Shown here: positions 6,588-8,156 of the stretch, piece after piece
Layout: each line of letters starts with the position of its first letter
How positions within the stretch are numbered: position 1 is the stretch's first letter
Source: Synechococcales cyanobacterium PMM_0036
GTDB taxonomy: Bacteria > Cyanobacteriota > Cyanobacteriia > Elainellales > Elainellaceae
Assembly: GCA_949127645.1 (NCBI GenBank)
Contig: CASBQM010000321.1
Coordinates: 1 to 8,156, forward strand
Direction: 5' to 3'
Length of the DNA stretch: 8,156 nt
Notes under the pieces: generated by a model
What the model was told of the DNA's origin: nothing
Databases searched by the model: none
What the model saw: the letters and a program-made list of their open reading frames with translations, nothing else
Made by a program: the position numbers and the translations under genes

Positions 6588-6815
6588 ATGAGTCAAAAAC
6601 TTCAGTACATGGTTGTCGTTGAGAGAGGGACGACAAGCTACGGTGCCTACGTGCCAGACTTACCAGGTTGCATAGCCGTAGGTGAAACGAAAGAAGAGAC
6701 ATTGGAATTAATCAAGGAAGCAATTGAGATTCATCTTGAAGATCTGCATCAGCAAGGATTGCCAATTCCAGAGCCTTGCTCTTCAGGGGAACTTATAGAA
6801 GTGCCAGCAGCCTAA
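6588..6815 (+). CDS. hicB: HicB family antitoxin
   Basis: The 75-residue protein has the partial RNase H-like fold of short HicB antitoxins. Visible marks are an opening beta strand (LQYMVVVERG), YGAYVPDLPGC (18-28), VGETKEETLELIKEAIEIH (31-49) as the main helix, and a proline-rich turn followed by the end of the fold. It lacks the C-terminal DNA-binding domain of longer HicB proteins. HicB normally binds and blocks HicA in the cytoplasm. The ATG is one base after the hicA stop, the usual coupled layout, with only weak GAAG as its own ribosome binding site. The frame is intact although its partner toxin is broken; it may therefore be a relic or may neutralise another HicA in the genome. G+C (about 47 % by hand count) is a little below the neighbours. 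Confidence 0.88.
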   Translation: MSQKLQYMVVVERGTTSYGAYVPDLPGCIAVGETKEETLELIKEAIEIHLEDLHQQGLPIPEPCSSGELIEVPAA

Positions 6816-6838
6816 CTATTTTGCGTTTGATATGGGCC

Positions 6839-6846
6839 GCGATCGC
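6839..6846. repeat. HIP1 palindrome, one of nine in the window
   Basis: GCGATCGC is the highly iterated palindrome of cyanobacterial genomes. Copies begin at 1038, 1239, 1524, 3222, 4871, 5154, 6144, 6839 and 7445, both inside genes and between them. Many partial CGATCG copies also occur. They mark the DNA as cyanobacterial and show no sign of a local array. Confidence 0.9.
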
Positions 6847-6926
6847 TCAAGCACTCCTCAATTAGACGATCGGGCTTGAAAAGTAAGACCTGACGTTTGG
6901 TTCGCTTACCGTGACTGTCCTGCGGT

Positions 6927-6962
6927 TATACTCAGCAGACCTGCTCTATCTGGGTTGAGTAT
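6927..6962 (+). promoter_or_regulatory. Possible -10 element and overlapping inverted repeat before the dehydrogenase gene
   Basis: TATACT (6927-6932) is a good -10 hexamer 65 bases before the start codon, though no good -35 is spaced correctly (GCTTAC at 6904-6909). Five of its six bases form part of a seven-base perfect inverted repeat, ATACTCA (6928-6934) and TGAGTAT (6956-6962), separated by 21 bases. A protein bound there, or a hairpin in the leader, could affect expression. The rest of the gap from 6816 to 6997 shows a HIP1 site and nothing else clear. Confidence 0.35.
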
Positions 6963-6997
6963 GACCAACATTTGATTCCTCATCCCTCCTTCTCACT

Positions 6998-7954
6998 ATG
7001 CCCAAGCGAATTTTTGTCACAGGAGCAAGTGGCTGCATTGGTCACTATCTTGCCGATCTGCTGATTCAAAAAACAGACCATGAGCTGTTTTTTCTGGTAC
7101 GCGATCCGGCGAAACTAAAGTTTGACTACAATTCTCGTCCTGGAATCACCGTTATCCAGGGCGATCTGCGAGAAATTGAGCGAGTCGGCAGATTGCTGAA
7201 GACGATCGACCATGCAGTGCTAACGGCAACGGCTTGGGGAGGCGCAGAAGAAACTTACGACACGAACGTTACCAAGACGATTCGTCTGCTGAACTTGCTC
7301 GATCCTGTCCTTTGCCAGCAGGTGATCTACTTTTCAACGGCAAGCATTCTCGATCGCCATCATCAGCCCCTCAAGCAAGCAGGCGAAATTGGCACAGACT
7401 ACATTAAGTCAAAGTATCAATGTCACGAGCAGTTGGGGAAACTGGCGATCGCCCCTCAAATTATTACGCTGTTCCCAACGCTGGTGTTTGGGGGAGATGC
7501 TCAGAAACCCTACTCCCACATTTCGGCTGGAATTAAGGATATTGTGAAGCTAGTACCGCTGATTCGCTTTTTTCGGGCAGAGGGCAGCTTTCATTTTCTC
7601 CATGCTCAGGATATTGCCCAGGTCGTCGCATACCTGATCGAACATCCGCTCCAAGTAGATGAGCCGCATGAGTTGGTGTTGGGTAATCCGATGCTGACGG
7701 TCAACCAGACTATTGAGGAAATTTGCGCCTATCTAAAGCAGCGTATCTACTTTCGGATACTGCTATCCATGCAGCTAGCGGATATATTCATTAAGCTCTT
7801 TCGTGTCCAGATGGCAGAGTGGGATCGATTGTGCCTCAGCGATCCGCATTTCACCTATCAGCATCCCATCAGTCCTGCGAGTTTTGGACTCACCAACTAT
7901 TGCGCTTCACTGAGCGATCTGTTAAGGGTCAGCGGTATCCCTAAAAAGGCGTGA
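6998..7954 (+). CDS. NAD(P)-dependent epimerase/dehydratase family protein (extended SDR-like)
   Basis: The 318-residue protein opens with a Rossmann strand and glycine motif, VTGASGCIG (7-15; G9, G12, G15), which binds NAD or NADP. Further SDR marks follow: GDL with D56 after the third strand, D88-T-N90, strand VIYFSTAS with S113-T114, and the catalytic pair Y135-xxx-K139 in YIKSK. A later FLHAQDIAQVVAYLIEHP block (200-217) is typical of epimerase and sugar- or isoprenoid-modifying members. The C-terminal substrate domain (about 160-318) gives no clue to the substrate. No signal peptide is seen. The start places the Rossmann strand at once and is safe, although no Shine-Dalgarno is present; the leader there is CT-rich. 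The gene is monocistronic as far as visible and convergent with sufR, 19 bases apart. Substrate unknown. Confidence 0.85.
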   Translation: MPKRIFVTGASGCIGHYLADLLIQKTDHELFFLVRDPAKLKFDYNSRPGITVIQGDLREIERVGRLLKTIDHAVLTATAWGGAEETYDTNVTKTIRLLNLLDPVLCQQVIYFSTASILDRHHQPLKQAGEIGTDYIKSKYQCHEQLGKLAIAPQIITLFPTLVFGGDAQKPYSHISAGIKDIVKLVPLIRFFRAEGSFHFLHAQDIAQVVAYLIEHPLQVDEPHELVLGNPMLTVNQTIEEICAYLKQRIYFRILLSMQLADIFIKLFRVQMAEWDRLCLSDPHFTYQHPISPASFGLTNYCASLSDLLRVSGIPKKA

Positions 7955-7975
7955 GCTTACCTTGCTTGAACGCCT
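7943..7975 (-). terminator. Probable intrinsic terminator of sufR
   Basis: On the minus strand AGGCGT (7975-7970) pairs with ACGCCT (7952-7947) as a six-base stem; an AGC/GCT pair inside adds three more, and the stem runs straight into five T (7947-7943 as A on the plus strand). It begins within the sufR stop codon and overlaps the last codons of the convergent dehydrogenase gene. Confidence 0.6.
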
Positions 7976-7988
7976 ACCTTGCTTGAAC
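7955..7988. repeat. 17-bp tandem duplication at the sufR stop codon
   Basis: The unit GCTTACCTTGCTTGAAC (7955-7971) is followed directly by GCCTACCTTGCTTGAAC (7972-7988), differing at one base of 17. Read on the minus strand, each copy encodes V-Q-A-R and a stop codon (TAG in the used copy, TAA in the second). The repeat starts exactly one base after the dehydrogenase stop codon. Confidence 0.9.
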
Positions 7989-8156
7989 TAAATATCCGCA
8001 CTGGTGTTCGCCATCTACCATCCAGTGGGTTCGCTCCACCTTGCAGTCTTCTAACGCCAGTTCAAACATTTCTAGCTCATGTCCACAGACGCTAGGAAAC
8101 GATTCGGCAATTTGGGAGATGGCGCAATTGTATTCTGTAATTACATAGTGCGGAGA
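7974..8156 (-). CDS. sufR: SufR, iron-sulfur cluster biogenesis repressor, C-terminal 60 residues
   Basis: Only the 3' end is in the window. The 60 residues visible carry the SufR iron-sulfur signature, four cysteines at fragment positions 11, 24, 38 and 53 (C-x12-C-x13-C-x14-C), in EYNCAISQIAESFP, VCGHELEMF, DCKVERTHWM and QCGYLVQAR. In cyanobacteria SufR is a DeoR-type helix-turn-helix repressor that holds a [4Fe-4S] cluster and represses the sufBCDS operon, usually encoded divergently upstream of it; that part would lie to the right of this window. When clusters run short, the apo form lets suf genes be expressed. The gene is convergent with the dehydrogenase and has an apparent intrinsic terminator starting at its stop codon. 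The DNA-binding half cannot be judged. Confidence 0.93.
   Translation of the reverse strand, partial: SPHYVITEYNCAISQIAESFPSVCGHELEMFELALEDCKVERTHWMVDGEHQCGYLVQAR

Overview
The window looks like chromosomal DNA of a cyanobacterium, probably a filamentous motile one. It carries at least nine copies of the cyanobacterial palindrome HIP1 (GCGATCGC), where about 0.1 would be expected by chance in 8 kb. Its genes are also typical of the phylum: a PatA-type PilG response regulator, the coiled-coil protein HmpF, a CrtW-type carotenoid ketolase, HemE and the sufR repressor. HmpF is known mainly from filamentous strains with type IV pilus gliding. I cannot name the genus.

Left part (1-4147) is a type IV pilus chemotaxis-like locus. 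On the minus strand, read from right to left, are pilG (PATAN plus receiver domain), pilH (single receiver domain) and the first 16 codons of what is probably the CheW-like pilI, which runs off the window. Divergent from pilG, across a 594-base non-coding stretch, is hmpF. Known homologues act together: the receivers and CheW belong to the Hmp/Pil sensory system that controls pilus-driven movement, and HmpF is a cyanobacterial partner of the pilus motor. A 33-codon open reading frame with a strong ribosome binding site lies on the opposite strand between pilG and pilH.

Middle part (4148-6366) holds crtW on the minus strand, convergent with hmpF and sharing a hairpin with it, and hemE on the plus strand, divergent from crtW. 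These make ketocarotenoids and haem/chlorophyll precursors. A clear intrinsic terminator follows hemE.

Right part (6367-8156) has a hicA-hicB toxin-antitoxin pair in which hicA carries an in-frame stop just after its predicted catalytic histidine, while hicB is intact. Then comes an extended short-chain dehydrogenase/epimerase-like gene of unknown substrate. It is convergent with the 3' end of sufR, the iron-sulfur cluster repressor, recognised by its four-cysteine C-terminal signature. A 17-bp tandem duplication at the sufR stop codon overlaps its apparent terminator.

Most of the window is ordinary cyanobacterial core and near-core content, and I see no wholly new system. The points most worth checking are the broken hicA next to an intact hicB, the antisense small frame in the pilG-pilH gap, and the duplicated sufR tail.
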